Assembly (NCBI GenBank): GCA_021201815.1
Contig: JAJQEC010000085.1
Span: forward strand, 1 to 40,186
Source: Candidatus Azobacteroides sp.
Lineage (GTDB): Bacteria; Bacteroidota; Bacteroidia; Bacteroidales; WRGA01
Reading direction: 5' to 3'
Length of the DNA stretch: 40,186 nucleotides
This document shows positions 1 through 8,794 of the stretch, piece by piece; within the stretch, counting starts at the first letter, position 1, and every line of letters begins with the position of its first letter. The notes under the pieces are model-generated. The model was given only the letters and a program-made list of their open reading frames with translations, made no database searches and was not told the origin of the DNA. The position numbers and the translations under genes are program-made.

Positions 1-45
1 TATTTTAGACAAAGAATGATTCTCATGCAAACGTACGAGGGGAGT

Positions 46-66
46 CCCTTTTCCGAAGGAAAAGGG
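46..66. repeat. Short perfect hairpin in intergenic DNA
   Basis: CCCTTTTCC (46-54) and GGAAAAGGG (58-66) form a 9-bp perfect stem around a GAA loop, flanked by G-rich tracts (GAGGGG before, GTGGGG after). It resembles in style the CCTTTT/AAAAGG hairpins at 33193-33213 and 40037-40056, but the flanks differ, so I treat it as a separate palindrome. There is no T tract after it on the plus strand, so a terminator role is not supported. Confidence 0.5.
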
Positions 67-84
67 GTGGGGTTTGGTGATAAC

Positions 85-660
85 AATTTCTTTTCTGGCT
101 ACCCCAAAATTAGTAACAATCTGATTTAATTCCCCTTGTATCCAACCCTCCCTTTTCTTCCATTTATCTATTATCTACTACTTTTCTTTTATTAAAACAA
201 AATTTAACAAAGTTAATCAGCTTTTCATCAATATTGATACTTTTCGTTATATTTATATTAAATAATGCGAATAATCTTAATTTAAATAGTTAAATTAAAT
301 ACTATATTTAGATAATCTATTTTAATATTCCAGAAGAAATGAACTCGTTGAGAATTGAATATTTGAAATTAATTTTATTCAGTATCCGAAAAAAACAGAC
401 AACCGAAGTTGACATGGTTTATGTGTAAAGTCTTGTTTTTCTGGGTATTTCCTTTTTATATGAGTAAAAGTATAAAGGTTAGCACATACATCAATTATAC
501 CGACCCAACTTTTTATTTTCATTAGTTATTAATGAAACCATTGATTGTCAATATTTTACTAATTTTACTGCCAAGCTTTAAAAATAATCACGAAAAGATA
601 AAATAAAAAAAACCGTTTATCAGGCGTTCCTGGTTAGCCATATGTCTGAAAAATAAGTCT
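85..660. other. AT-rich stretch with no recognised gene
   Basis: I see no coding frame, RNA gene or good TAnnTTTG promoter here on either strand. The sequence is very AT-rich and full of stop codons. It may be the decayed or regulatory flank of a gene outside the window. Confidence 0.5.
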
Positions 661-677
661 TTATCAATACCCTCGTC

Positions 678-783
678 GAACTACGTACTTTGGTACCGTT
701 GAACTACGTAGTTCTATAGTGTCGAACTACGTAGTTCGATACTATAGAACTACGTAGTTCTCCACCCTCGAAGTACGTAGTTC
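678..783. repeat. Array of five 14-bp palindromes at exact 23-bp spacing
   Basis: Five units begin at 678, 701, 724, 747 and 770, each exactly 23 bp from the last. The three central units are the perfect palindrome GAACTACGTAGTTC. The outer two are GAACTACGTACTTT (678-691) and GAAGTACGTAGTTC (770-783), which are reverse complements of each other at 13 of 14 positions. The spacers at 715-723 and 738-746 are also reverse complements at 8 of 9 positions, so most of the block is one large palindrome centred near 730.5. Function unknown: operator array for a dimeric protein, recombination site, or extruded hairpins are all possible. Confidence 0.9.
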
Positions 784-1293
784 TCATTCATTAAAGCATG
801 TATTTCGATGAGGGTAAAGAAAAAGATTTTATGTATTTATAAATAAGGAGCTTATTCTATATGACTTTGCTAATTATCCGCATAGATGACGGAAGAATGT
901 TTATCCACTTTTTATCCGGTGAACTCTTATTCCTTATCTAAGTGTTATGTTATTATTTATACATATTATTAATATGCATTTTATGTCATTTATGATTGAT
1001 TATGGGCTTTTAGTTATTAATTGCTTTATAAAAAGATACATGGTTCTGGTATATTGGGAAGAAAGGAATGGAAAAGATTGGAGCCAGCGATTCATTCCTG
1101 AAGAAATAAAAGAATAGTATGCAGGAGCAAAATGAATTTGGTGGCATTCGGATGTTGTTTTTTCTAATTAAAAGATCGGGGGAGCTAATTGTCATTGGGT
1201 TCACCGATTTTACAATTTCCTTCGTCGGTTCTTCGGATGGGTTTATTTCTTAATTTTCCTCCCTGATAAAACCGCCTGACTTATAATAATGGT
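784..1293. other. Intergenic region, no supported gene
   Basis: The palindrome array is followed by about 500 bp without a convincing gene. A 64-codon minus-strand frame at 1010-1204 and a 26-codon plus-strand frame at 861-941 exist, but neither has a promoter box at a sensible distance or recognisable protein character. Confidence 0.4.
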
Positions 1294-1301
1294 TATTTTT
1301 G
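1294..1301 (+). promoter_or_regulatory. Candidate minus-7 box for the FAD dehydrogenase gene
   Basis: TATTTTTG fits the Bacteroidota TAnnTTTG consensus. No TTTG minus-33 box is visible 19-21 bp upstream. Transcription would start near 1307, which argues that the ATG at 1303 is not used and supports the ATG at 1333. Confidence 0.45.
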
Positions 1302-1332
1302 CATGTTGAATATTTTTCAACGGCTACTTAAA

Positions 1333-2892
1333 ATGATCAGAGAAATACAATTGAAACTCCTTCCGGAAGAGGCATCCGGGGAACAAAATATAAAACAGGT
1401 TATTGTTCGGGAACATGGAATTCCTTTACAGGATATATGGGGTATCCGCATAATGAAACGTTCTATAGATGCGCGTAAGCGAACGGTATATGTCCATCTG
1501 AATGTAAGGGTGTATATAAATGAAATTCCTGAAGAAGGGGATTTTATCCGGATTGATTACCCACCTGTTCATGAAGCAGAACAGGTAATTGTAGTAGGTG
1601 CCGGCCCGGGAGGTTTGTTTGCCGCTTTGCGTTTAATAGAATTAGGAATAAAACCGGTGGTGATAGAACGGGGGAAAAATGTTCATGAACGCCGTAAGGA
1701 TATTGCCCGTATCGGAATTGATCAGAAGGTAGACCCGGAAAGTAATTATTGTTTCGGGGAAGGGGGTGCCGGAGCGTATTCCGATGGGAAACTTTATACC
1801 CGGAGTAAAAAAAGAGGTTCGGTTGAAAAGATCCTGCATATATTCTGCCAGCATGGTGCCAGTCCTTCTATTTTAAGTGATGCTCATCCGCATATCGGCA
1901 CAGATAAACTTCCCGGTGTGATTGAAAATATAAGGGAACAGATTATCCGTTGTGGGGGAGAAGTGCATTTTGAAACGAAAATGACAAGGCTGCTTATTGA
2001 AAATCAGGAAGTAAAAGGGATTCAAACAGCAGAAGGGAAAATATTTGAGGGAAAAGTCATTCTTGCCACAGGACATTCCGCAAGGGGCGTATATAAATGG
2101 CTGGATGACAACCATATCCTGCTTCAGCCAAAAGGGATTGCAGTAGGTGTACGTCTTGAACATCCGCAAAAACTAATCGATAGGATTCAATATCATACAA
2201 AAGAAGGGCGTGGGAAATACCTGCCTGCAGCCGAATATAATTTTGTTACCCAATCGGGTGGGAGAGGAGTTTATTCTTTCTGTATGTGCCCGGGGGGATT
2301 CGTTGTGCCTGCAGCCAGTGACGAGAAGCAGGTGGTTGTGAATGGAATGTCCCCTTCTAATCGTGGTTCTAAATGGGCAAATGCCGGTTTGGTTGTGGAA
2401 ATTCACCCGGAAGATTTTCCGGAATATGAACCATACGGGGCACTTGCGTTGATGAAGTTTCAGGAAGATCTCGAGTACCAGAGCTATCTGAACGGTGGAA
2501 CCCGGCAGACTGCTCCGGCTCAACGTATGGAGGATTTTTTAAGGAATAAGGTTTCTTATGATCTGCCGGAAACATCGTATGTTCCGGGTTTGGTTTCTTC
2601 TCCGTTAAATTTCTGGATGCCGGAATTTATTACCAGCCGTTTGAAAGAGGGATTCCGCTATTTTGGGAAGGTGTCGAGGGGTTTTCTTACGAATGATGCG
2701 GTCATGATCGGTGTGGAGAGCCGTACTTCTGCTCCGGTAAGGATTGTCAGGAACAGAGAGAATTGTGAGCATCCGGAAATAAAAGGATTATTTCCCTGTG
2801 GGGAAGGAGCTGGCTATGCCGGTGGAATTGTTTCTGCTGCGATTGACGGAGAGCGTTGTGCAGAGGGGGTTTTTAATACTTGGTTTGGGTAA
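1333..2892 (+). CDS. FAD-dependent dehydrogenase (COG2509-type NAD(P)/FAD oxidoreductase)
   Basis: A predicted cytoplasmic flavoprotein of 519 residues. After an N-terminal region of about 80 residues comes the FAD-binding Rossmann motif GAGPGG (89-94), followed by a glutamate-arginine pair (IERGKNVHERR) that would contact the adenosine ribose. The stretch CFGEGGAGAYSDGKL is typical of this family, and a second dinucleotide-type motif (GEGAGYAGG) lies near the C-terminus. The physiological substrate of the family is not known to me. The frame is open from an ATG at 1303, but that would lie within or before the expected transcript start; the ATG at 1333 starts MIREIQLKLLPEEA, which matches how this family usually begins. 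It stands alone, about 100 bp ahead of the phosphohexomutase gene, with no visible terminator between them. Confidence 0.85.
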   Translation: MIREIQLKLLPEEASGEQNIKQVIVREHGIPLQDIWGIRIMKRSIDARKRTVYVHLNVRVYINEIPEEGDFIRIDYPPVHEAEQVIVVGAGPGGLFAALRLIELGIKPVVIERGKNVHERRKDIARIGIDQKVDPESNYCFGEGGAGAYSDGKLYTRSKKRGSVEKILHIFCQHGASPSILSDAHPHIGTDKLPGVIENIREQIIRCGGEVHFETKMTRLLIENQEVKGIQTAEGKIFEGKVILATGHSARGVYKWLDDNHILLQPKGIAVGVRLEHPQKLIDRIQYHTKEGRGKYLPAAEYNFVTQSGGRGVYSFCMCPGGFVVPAASDEKQVVVNGMSPSNRGSKWANAGLVVEIHPEDFPEYEPYGALALMKFQEDLEYQSYLNGGTRQTAPAQRMEDFLRNKVSYDLPETSYVPGLVSSPLNFWMPEFITSRLKEGFRYFGKVSRGFLTNDAVMIGVESRTSAPVRIVRNRENCEHPEIKGLFPCGEGAGYAGGIVSAAIDGERCAEGVFNTWFG

Positions 2893-2940
2893 AGATATTC
2901 TTTTGGAGAAAAATTATTCCGGAATGGGAGTTTTTCTTTT

Positions 2941-2948
2941 TACTTTTG
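2941..2948 (+). promoter_or_regulatory. Candidate minus-7 box for the glmM-type gene
   Basis: TACTTTTG matches TAnnTTTG and lies 47 bp before the ATG at 2995. No minus-33 TTTG is present at the usual spacing, so strength is uncertain. Some transcription may also read through from the upstream gene. Confidence 0.45.
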
Positions 2949-2994
2949 TCCGACTTGTAAGTGGAATAAATTAAAATATAATAAACATAGAAAA

Positions 2995-4377
2995 ATGACA
3001 TTAATAAAATCAATTTCCGGTATCCGGGGAACTATCGGAGGAAAGCCCGGTGAAGGGTTGAATCCGCTGGATATCGTTAAGTTTACAGCAGCATATGCTA
3101 CTTTTATCCGGGGCACTTCTCCGGAGTCTAATAAAATGGTAGTGGGCCGGGATGCGCGGATATCCGGAGAAATGGTGGATGCTATTGTATCCGGGACATT
3201 ATCGGGAATGGGTTTTGATGTAGTAAATATCGGGCTGGCTACTACTCCGACTACAGAATTTGCAGTGGCAACGCTTAAGGCTGCAGGTGGCATTATCCTG
3301 ACGGCCAGCCATAATCCGGCGCAATGGAATGCACTTAAATTACTGAACGGAAAAGGGGAGTTTCTGGATGCTGCTCAGGGGCAGGAGATCCTGAGCATTG
3401 CGGAAAAGGAAGATTTTTCTTTTGCACCGGTCGAGAAGTTAGGTAAAATAACTAAGGATGATACTTTTACAGAAAAACACATCCGAAGTGTGCTGGCTCT
3501 TCCTTTGGTAGATGTTGACGCTATAAAAGCTGCAAACTTCCGGGTAGCCATTGATTGTGTGAATTCTGTCGGTGGAATTGCCATTCCGACTTTATTGAAA
3601 GCATTGGGTGTTGAACAGGTCGAAAAGCTTTATTGTGAGCCGGATGGCAGGTTTCCTCATAATCCCGAGCCCTTACCGGAGCACCTGACGGAAATTTCGG
3701 AACTATTGAAAAAGGGGAAAGCTGATGTCGGCTTTGTAGTGGACCCTGATGTAGACCGGTTAGCTATTATTTGTGAAGATGGAGAAATGTTCGGGGAAGA
3801 ATATACCTTAGTGGCCGTTGCGGATTATATATTGCAGCATACACCCAGAAATACTGTTTCCAACCTTAGTTCAACCCGTGCATTGAGGGACATAACGGAA
3901 AAATACGGAATGAAATATGCTGCTGCTGCTGTAGGAGAAGTGAATGTGGTAAAACAGATGAAAGATACACATGCTATTATAGGTGGCGAAGGGAATGGAG
4001 GAGTTATTTATCCGGAAAGTCATTATGGCCGGGATGCCCTGGTCGGAATTGCTTTATTTCTTTCCCATCTGGCAACATCAGGAATGAAAGTAAAGGAGTT
4101 GAGGAAAACTTATCCGGAATATTTTATTTCCAAACAGAAAATCGAGTTGTCACCGGAAATCGATGTGGACCATATTCTGGAAGTAATGAAGAAAGCGTAT
4201 TCTTCGTGGCCTGTGAATGATACGGATGGAGTAAAAATAGATTTTCCCGACCGGTGGGTGCATTTACGAAAATCAAATACAGAGCCGATCATACGGATTT
4301 ATGCAGAGGCTCCTACGGCAGAAGAATCCACAGCATTGGGAAATGAGATTATTAATAAGATAAAAAGTCTGGTATAA
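2995..4377 (+). CDS. glmM: Phosphoglucosamine mutase (phosphohexomutase family)
   Basis: An alpha-D-phosphohexomutase of 460 residues, cytoplasmic. GlmM interconverts glucosamine-6-phosphate and glucosamine-1-phosphate on the way to UDP-GlcNAc for peptidoglycan and lipid A. Visible landmarks: the active-site phosphoserine loop TASHNP (Ser105), the magnesium loop DPDVDR (Asp250, Asp252, Asp254), the sugar-binding loop GGEGNGG, and the C-terminal phosphate-binding motif KSNTEPIIRIY. Length and motifs fit the group annotated as GlmM in Bacteroidales; a broader phosphomannomutase or phosphoglucomutase activity cannot be excluded from sequence alone. The glmS gene, which makes the substrate, lies 15 kb downstream on the same strand. 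A strong terminator follows directly. Confidence 0.88.
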   Translation: MTLIKSISGIRGTIGGKPGEGLNPLDIVKFTAAYATFIRGTSPESNKMVVGRDARISGEMVDAIVSGTLSGMGFDVVNIGLATTPTTEFAVATLKAAGGIILTASHNPAQWNALKLLNGKGEFLDAAQGQEILSIAEKEDFSFAPVEKLGKITKDDTFTEKHIRSVLALPLVDVDAIKAANFRVAIDCVNSVGGIAIPTLLKALGVEQVEKLYCEPDGRFPHNPEPLPEHLTEISELLKKGKADVGFVVDPDVDRLAIICEDGEMFGEEYTLVAVADYILQHTPRNTVSNLSSTRALRDITEKYGMKYAAAAVGEVNVVKQMKDTHAIIGGEGNGGVIYPESHYGRDALVGIALFLSHLATSGMKVKELRKTYPEYFISKQKIELSPEIDVDHILEVMKKAYSSWPVNDTDGVKIDFPDRWVHLRKSNTEPIIRIYAEAPTAEESTALGNEIINKIKSLV

Positions 4378-4385
4378 ATTTTGCT

Positions 4386-4428
4386 AAAAAGCCTTTCAGT
4401 TAAACAATATGAAAGGCTTTTTATTTTT
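4386..4428 (+). terminator. Rho-independent terminator after glmM
   Basis: AAAAAGCCTTTC (4386-4397) pairs perfectly with GAAAGGCTTTTT (4411-4422) around a 13-nt loop, followed by ATTTTTT. It ends 8 bp after the stop codon region of the mutase gene and separates it from the calcium ATPase. Confidence 0.88.
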
Positions 4429-4446
4429 TATTCAAGTGAATCCTGT

Positions 4447-4454
4447 TATTTTTG
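4447..4454 (+). promoter_or_regulatory. Candidate minus-7 box for the calcium ATPase gene
   Basis: TATTTTTG matches TAnnTTTG. It overlaps an in-frame TTG at 4452 that extends the reading frame, so that TTG cannot be the start if this promoter is used; the ATG at 4494 can. No minus-33 TTTG is seen. Confidence 0.5.
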
Positions 4455-4493
4455 TGGAACAATGTTTGCCAACAGGCAGGAAATATTTATAAA

Positions 4494-7385
4494 ATGGAAC
4501 AAAAAAAACACTTTACCGGATTAACGGAAACGCAGGTTTCGGAAAGCCGGGAGAAATATGGCAATAATATATTGACCCCACCGGAAAAGGAGCCGGTATG
4601 GAAACTCTTTCTGGAAAAATTTAAAGATCCGATTGTTCGTATTCTTCTGATTGCTGCCTTTCTTTCGCTTATCATCTCTTTTGTCCATTGGGAATTTACG
4701 GAAACAATAGGGATTTTCTGTGCCATCTTTTTGGCTACCGGTGTTTCATTCTGGTTTGAGCTGGATGCTAATAAGAAATTCGATGTTCTCAATCAGGTAA
4801 ATGACGATACATTGGTTAAAGTCATCCGGGAAGACCATATTCAGGAAGTTCCTAAAAAAGATATTGTTGTCGGAGATGTCGTTATTATAGAAACGGGAGA
4901 TGAAGTTCCTGCAGATGGGGAGTTGCTGGAAGCTGTAGCCCTTCAGATCGATGAATCTACTCTGACGGGAGAATTATCTATTTCAAAAACAACAGATCCG
5001 GAATCTTTCAAGGCAGATGTCACTTACCCGTCCAACTGGGTGATGCGTGGAACGAAAGTGTTGGATGGGCACGGAATTATGGAGGTTGCAAGGGTAGGAG
5101 ATGCTACGGAATATGGAAAAGTGGCCCGGAAAGCAACCGAAACGAGTGGGGAAGAAACACCTCTGAATCAGCAGTTGGATAAACTTGCCCGGTTTATCGG
5201 GGTGGTGGGTTTTGTATTGGCTATCTTAACCTTTTCTACGTTATTTCTGAAAGATATTCTTTTCGGAGGTATGCGTTATACGATGCCTCAATTGCTTACT
5301 ATCGGTATTGTACTTATTTCCCTGGTGGTCGCTCTGGCTAAAATCTGGGTGCCGATTGCATATGATGCCCTGGAATTAATGGGTAAGAAGAAGGAAATAC
5401 CCGGTTATATACAAAAGGGTACCTGGTTACGGTGGATATTATTCGGTCTTCTTACTTTTCTGGTATTGTCCGGGGTATTGTTGTTGTTTAATATTAATTT
5501 ACTGAGTTCGCAATCATGGGTTGACCTGGATGTAGCAGGACAAATCCTTCAGTATTTTATGGTGGCGGTAACATTAATCGTTGTTGCTGTGCCGGAAGGC
5601 CTGCCAATGAGTGTGACTTTAAGTCTGGCATTGAGTATGCGGCGAATGTTGCAGAATAATAATCTGGTCAGGAAAATGCATGCTTGTGAAACGATGGGAG
5701 CAGCTACCGTAATTTGTACGGATAAAACGGGTACGTTGACACAAAACCAGATGCAGGTTTTTGAAATCCGTTTTTTTGCTTTGCCGGAACAACAATTGAA
5801 AGAGAATGAACTCAGCAACATTATCAAAGAAAATATAGCTGTTAATTCTACCGCCTACCTGGATTTTTCCGATCCGGAAAAGATTCATACACTGGGTAAT
5901 CCGACAGAAGCGGCTTTGTTATTATGGTTAAATAAACAGGGGGTTAATTATCTGGATATCCGGGAATCTGCAGAAATAATCGACCAGCTTACTTTTTCCA
6001 CCGAACGAAAGTTTATGGCTACCTTAGCCTTTTCACCGACTTTGAACAAAAAAATACTTTTCATAAAAGGGGCTCCGGAAATTGTATTATCCAAAAGTGA
6101 AAAAGTGCTGAGTTCTTCCGGAGTAGTACCAAAACAGGAGAAAGCGAAAGAAATTGAAGAATTATTGCTTTCTTATCAGAATCAGGCGATGCGTACATTA
6201 GGCTTTGCCTATGAGATCGTGGAAGACAATAAGCCTCGTTTTGAGAACGGAGAAATGACGAATGCAAACCTGACATACATTGGCATTGCCGCTATTTCCG
6301 ACCCCGTAAGAGAGGATGTTCCGGCAGCGGTGGAAAAATGTCTGCAGGCAGGAATTGATGTGAAAATAGTAACCGGAGATACCCCCGGAACAGCCCGGGA
6401 AATTGCCCGGCAAATAGGTATCTGGAAGGAGAATGAAGCGGATGAGCACCTGATTAATGGGGTGGATTTTGAAGCATTGTCCGATGCGGAAGCACTGAGC
6501 CGTGTAAAAGATATGAAAGTTATGTGCCGTGCTCGTCCTACTGACAAACAAAGGCTGGTGCAGTTATTACAGAAAAGAGGAGAGATTGTGGCAGTGACAG
6601 GTGACGGAACGAATGATGCTCCGGCTCTGAATTATGCACATGTCGGTTTATCCATGGGTAGTGGAACATCCGTAGCTAAGGAAGCAAGTGATATTACTTT
6701 ACTGGATGATTCTTTTAATAGTATCGTAACTGCGGTCATGTGGGGACGTTCTTTGTATCAGAATATTCAGCGGTTCCTTCTTTTTCAGTTGACCATCAAT
6801 GTAACGGCCTTGATTCTTGTATTTATCGGTTCTATCTTCGGGGAGGAATTGCCTTTAACAGTTACCCAGATGCTGTGGGTAAACCTTATTATGGACACTT
6901 TTGCTGCCGGGGCGCTTGCTTCTTTACCTCCTAATGAAAAGGTAATGAAAGATAAGCCCCGGAAAAACGATGCATTTATTATCACCCGGGATATGGCAGT
7001 CCGTATTTTTTCCGCCGGCCTGGTTTTTGTTGTTGTTCTGCTGGGGTTGCTATTTATGTTTACGCATGAGGGAATAATCAGTGAATATGATCTTTCCCGC
7101 TTCTTTACGATCTTTGTAATGTTGCAGTTCTGGAATATGTTTAATGCGAAGGCATTCCTTACAGGACGTTCCGCTTTTTCGAATTTAAGAAAAAGCCAGG
7201 GATTTATCCTGGTTGCGTTTATTATTTTAATCGGTCAGATACTGATTGTTGAGTTCGGGGGAGAAGCTTTCCGTACAGTGCCTATTTCTTTTAAAGACTG
7301 GTTTATTATTATTGCTGCTACATCCCCTGTATTATGGACCGGAGAAATAATACGTTTTTTTGCAACCCGTAAACAAAGAGATTAA
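4494..7385 (+). CDS. Calcium-translocating P-type ATPase, PMCA (type IIB) family
   Basis: An inner-membrane ATP-driven cation pump of 963 residues, most likely exporting calcium. From the N-terminus: a cation-ATPase N-terminal domain, M1-M2, an actuator domain with LTGE, M3 (about 234-252), M4 with the PEGLP motif (367-371), the phosphorylation motif DKTGT with Asp410, a nucleotide-binding domain, the hinge TGDGTNDAP (from 702), and C-terminal membrane segments with NLIMDT in M6. Between M3 and M4 are two extra hydrophobic segments (about 267-290 and 312-334) joined by a charged loop; typical members have only a short loop there. I chose ATG 4494 because the longer frame begins inside the promoter box. 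It stands alone between two terminators. Confidence 0.88.
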   Translation: MEQKKHFTGLTETQVSESREKYGNNILTPPEKEPVWKLFLEKFKDPIVRILLIAAFLSLIISFVHWEFTETIGIFCAIFLATGVSFWFELDANKKFDVLNQVNDDTLVKVIREDHIQEVPKKDIVVGDVVIIETGDEVPADGELLEAVALQIDESTLTGELSISKTTDPESFKADVTYPSNWVMRGTKVLDGHGIMEVARVGDATEYGKVARKATETSGEETPLNQQLDKLARFIGVVGFVLAILTFSTLFLKDILFGGMRYTMPQLLTIGIVLISLVVALAKIWVPIAYDALELMGKKKEIPGYIQKGTWLRWILFGLLTFLVLSGVLLLFNINLLSSQSWVDLDVAGQILQYFMVAVTLIVVAVPEGLPMSVTLSLALSMRRMLQNNNLVRKMHACETMGAATVICTDKTGTLTQNQMQVFEIRFFALPEQQLKENELSNIIKENIAVNSTAYLDFSDPEKIHTLGNPTEAALLLWLNKQGVNYLDIRESAEIIDQLTFSTERKFMATLAFSPTLNKKILFIKGAPEIVLSKSEKVLSSSGVVPKQEKAKEIEELLLSYQNQAMRTLGFAYEIVEDNKPRFENGEMTNANLTYIGIAAISDPVREDVPAAVEKCLQAGIDVKIVTGDTPGTAREIARQIGIWKENEADEHLINGVDFEALSDAEALSRVKDMKVMCRARPTDKQRLVQLLQKRGEIVAVTGDGTNDAPALNYAHVGLSMGSGTSVAKEASDITLLDDSFNSIVTAVMWGRSLYQNIQRFLLFQLTINVTALILVFIGSIFGEELPLTVTQMLWVNLIMDTFAAGALASLPPNEKVMKDKPRKNDAFIITRDMAVRIFSAGLVFVVVLLGLLFMFTHEGIISEYDLSRFFTIFVMLQFWNMFNAKAFLTGRSAFSNLRKSQGFILVAFIILIGQILIVEFGGEAFRTVPISFKDWFIIIAATSPVLWTGEIIRFFATRKQRD

Positions 7386-7437
7386 GAGTTTTTTACCGAG
7401 AGGTAGAACACTCATCTTATAAATTTAGTATAGATTT

Positions 7438-7480
7438 ACTGATTCCGGATACTCTGTGTGATCCGGAATCAGTCATTTTA
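7438..7480 (+). terminator. Terminator-like hairpin after the calcium ATPase
   Basis: ACTGATTCCGGAT (7438-7450) and ATCCGGAATCAGT (7461-7473) form a perfect 13-bp stem with a 10-nt loop, followed by CATTTTAC. The T tract is short, so termination may be partial, but the stem is strong and ideally placed. Confidence 0.75.
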
Positions 7481-7577
7481 CAGACATGAAGTGATAAATA
7501 AGTTTTTCTATTTCTTGCGATTTACTGATTGTTCGGCAAAGATGAAAATTTATTACTCACTTATTCATAAAAAAATG

Positions 7578-7608
7578 ATTGAAAAAAAAGAATAATATAT
7601 TACCTTTG
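7578..7608 (+). promoter_or_regulatory. Promoter of the methylglyoxal synthase gene
   Basis: ATTG at 7578-7581, then 19 bp, then TACCTTTG at 7601-7608: close to the TTTG-N19-TAnnTTTG consensus. Expected transcript start is near 7615, leaving a leader of about 80 nt. Confidence 0.65.
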
Positions 7609-7693
7609 ATAGCAGTAAATTTAAGAATAAAATGTTAAAAAAGAATTATTTTTTCAGATAACATGTTCTGAAAATAGTTTAAATAAAAGAAAT

Positions 7694-8137
7694 ATGAAAA
7701 AACATCTTACAATTGCGTTAGTAGCCCATGATCGCCGGAAAGCAGACATGGTAGAGTGGGCTGTGTTTAATTCGCATTTTCTTTCAAAGCATCATCTGGT
7801 GTGTACCGGAACAACCGGAGGGCTGATTGAAGAAGCCTTTGAAGAAAGAGGAGTTTCTGCGGATATCACCCGTATGAATTCCGGTCCTTTAGGAGGAGAT
7901 GCGGAGATTGCGGCTATGGTAGTCCGTAAAGAAATTGATCTGGCCATCTTTTTAATTGATGATTTAAATGCACAACCACATGAAGCGGATATTATGATGC
8001 TGCTTCGTCAGTGCCGTGTGCATAATGTGCCTATTGCCTGCAATCGGTACAGTGCAGACTTAATGTTAACCAGTAGTTTGTGGGACAATGAAGAGTATGT
8101 ACCGACTCAGCCCAAATACATAGAATTTCATCGGTAA
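7694..8137 (+). CDS. mgsA: Methylglyoxal synthase
   Basis: A cytoplasmic enzyme of 147 residues that converts dihydroxyacetone phosphate to methylglyoxal and phosphate, a glycolytic bypass used when phosphate is short or sugar phosphates pile up. Visible: the N-terminal strand LTIALVAHDRRK (His12, Asp13, Lys16), the phosphate-binding GTTGG (39-43), the signature SGPLGGD (63-69) whose Asp69 corresponds to the catalytic aspartate, and His96 in QPHEADI. Length is normal for the family. It is transcribed alone from a good promoter. The start ATG at 7694 follows an A-rich leader without a clear Shine-Dalgarno sequence. Confidence 0.93.
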   Translation: MKKHLTIALVAHDRRKADMVEWAVFNSHFLSKHHLVCTGTTGGLIEEAFEERGVSADITRMNSGPLGGDAEIAAMVVRKEIDLAIFLIDDLNAQPHEADIMMLLRQCRVHNVPIACNRYSADLMLTSSLWDNEEYVPTQPKYIEFHR

Positions 8138-8669
8138 TTTTTTTAATTTCAATATTCCAAGGTAAGGTAGGGACTATTGTTTTATTTTATACATCATCGG
8201 AAATTTTAACTATCCCGATAAATTACATGCTTCATTCTGATTGAAGTAGTTAAAAAGCAATATATGTATTTCCCCTGATTGTCTGATATATGACCGGATT
8301 TTCAGTATATAGCAGATCGAATTACTAAGTACTTAACTACTTGCAGGCAGACATTGTATGCTTGTAATATTGATATTTATTAAAAAAAATCTATAAACTT
8401 TTTTCTAAAAAGTTAATTAATCTTTTTTACATTGGATTCCATCATACGTTAAAAACGTATTTTTTTACTTTTAGCATTTTTGCTTTTTCCGATTCTTTAT
8501 GGATGTTTTGTTAATGGAGTTTTGTAAAATGGTTATAATCTGTAATTTTATATTTGCGAGAAAGGAAAGAAGTTTCCGGCTGATTTTTTATCAAAACAAA
8601 TAGAATAAAATCTTTAACTAAAATTTTATAAACTGTTCAGAGATAGCATTTTCCTAAGAAGAATATTTT
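8138..8669. other. Long AT-rich gap between mgsA and uvrA
   Basis: About 530 bp without a supported gene. It holds a short hairpin followed by T residues (8444-8467) and, at 8549-8556, a lone TATATTTG minus-7-like box whose nearest TTTG (8521-8524) is 24 bp upstream, longer than usual. A small RNA or an extended mgsA 3' UTR is possible but unproven. Confidence 0.4.
8444..8467 (+). terminator. Possible terminator 300 bp downstream of mgsA
   Basis: ATACGTT (8444-8450), AAA loop, AACGTAT (8454-8460), then seven T residues. The stem is short and AT-rich, so weak. If real it ends either a long mgsA transcript or an unidentified small RNA. Confidence 0.4.
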
Positions 8670-8700
8670 TTTGTATCCTTATTTTCTCTGGTTATCTTTG
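8670..8700 (+). promoter_or_regulatory. Promoter of uvrA
   Basis: TTTG at 8670-8673, 19 bp, then TATCTTTG at 8693-8700: a perfect match to the Bacteroidota housekeeping promoter. Transcription would begin near 8707, giving a leader of about 88 nt. Confidence 0.78.
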
Positions 8701-8794
8701 TGGAAAATTATAAAAGTAATTAACTTATTTTTTTTAGTATAAATGTTGTTTGTACTAACAACCCCTAATTAGATAATTTAAAATTGCAAAATTT

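Noticed and set aside
678-783. CRISPR array reading of the 23-bp-spaced palindromes
   Set aside because: Spacers are only 9 bp, two of them are complementary to each other, and there are no cas genes; this is not CRISPR.
861-941. 26-codon plus-strand frame starting ATGACTTTGC
   Set aside because: Too short, with no promoter box or conserved pattern visible; the AGGAG upstream is weak evidence in a phylum that rarely depends on Shine-Dalgarno.
1010-1204. 64-codon minus-strand reading frame
   Set aside because: No promoter, low-complexity Phe/Ile-rich translation, and no recognisable protein character.
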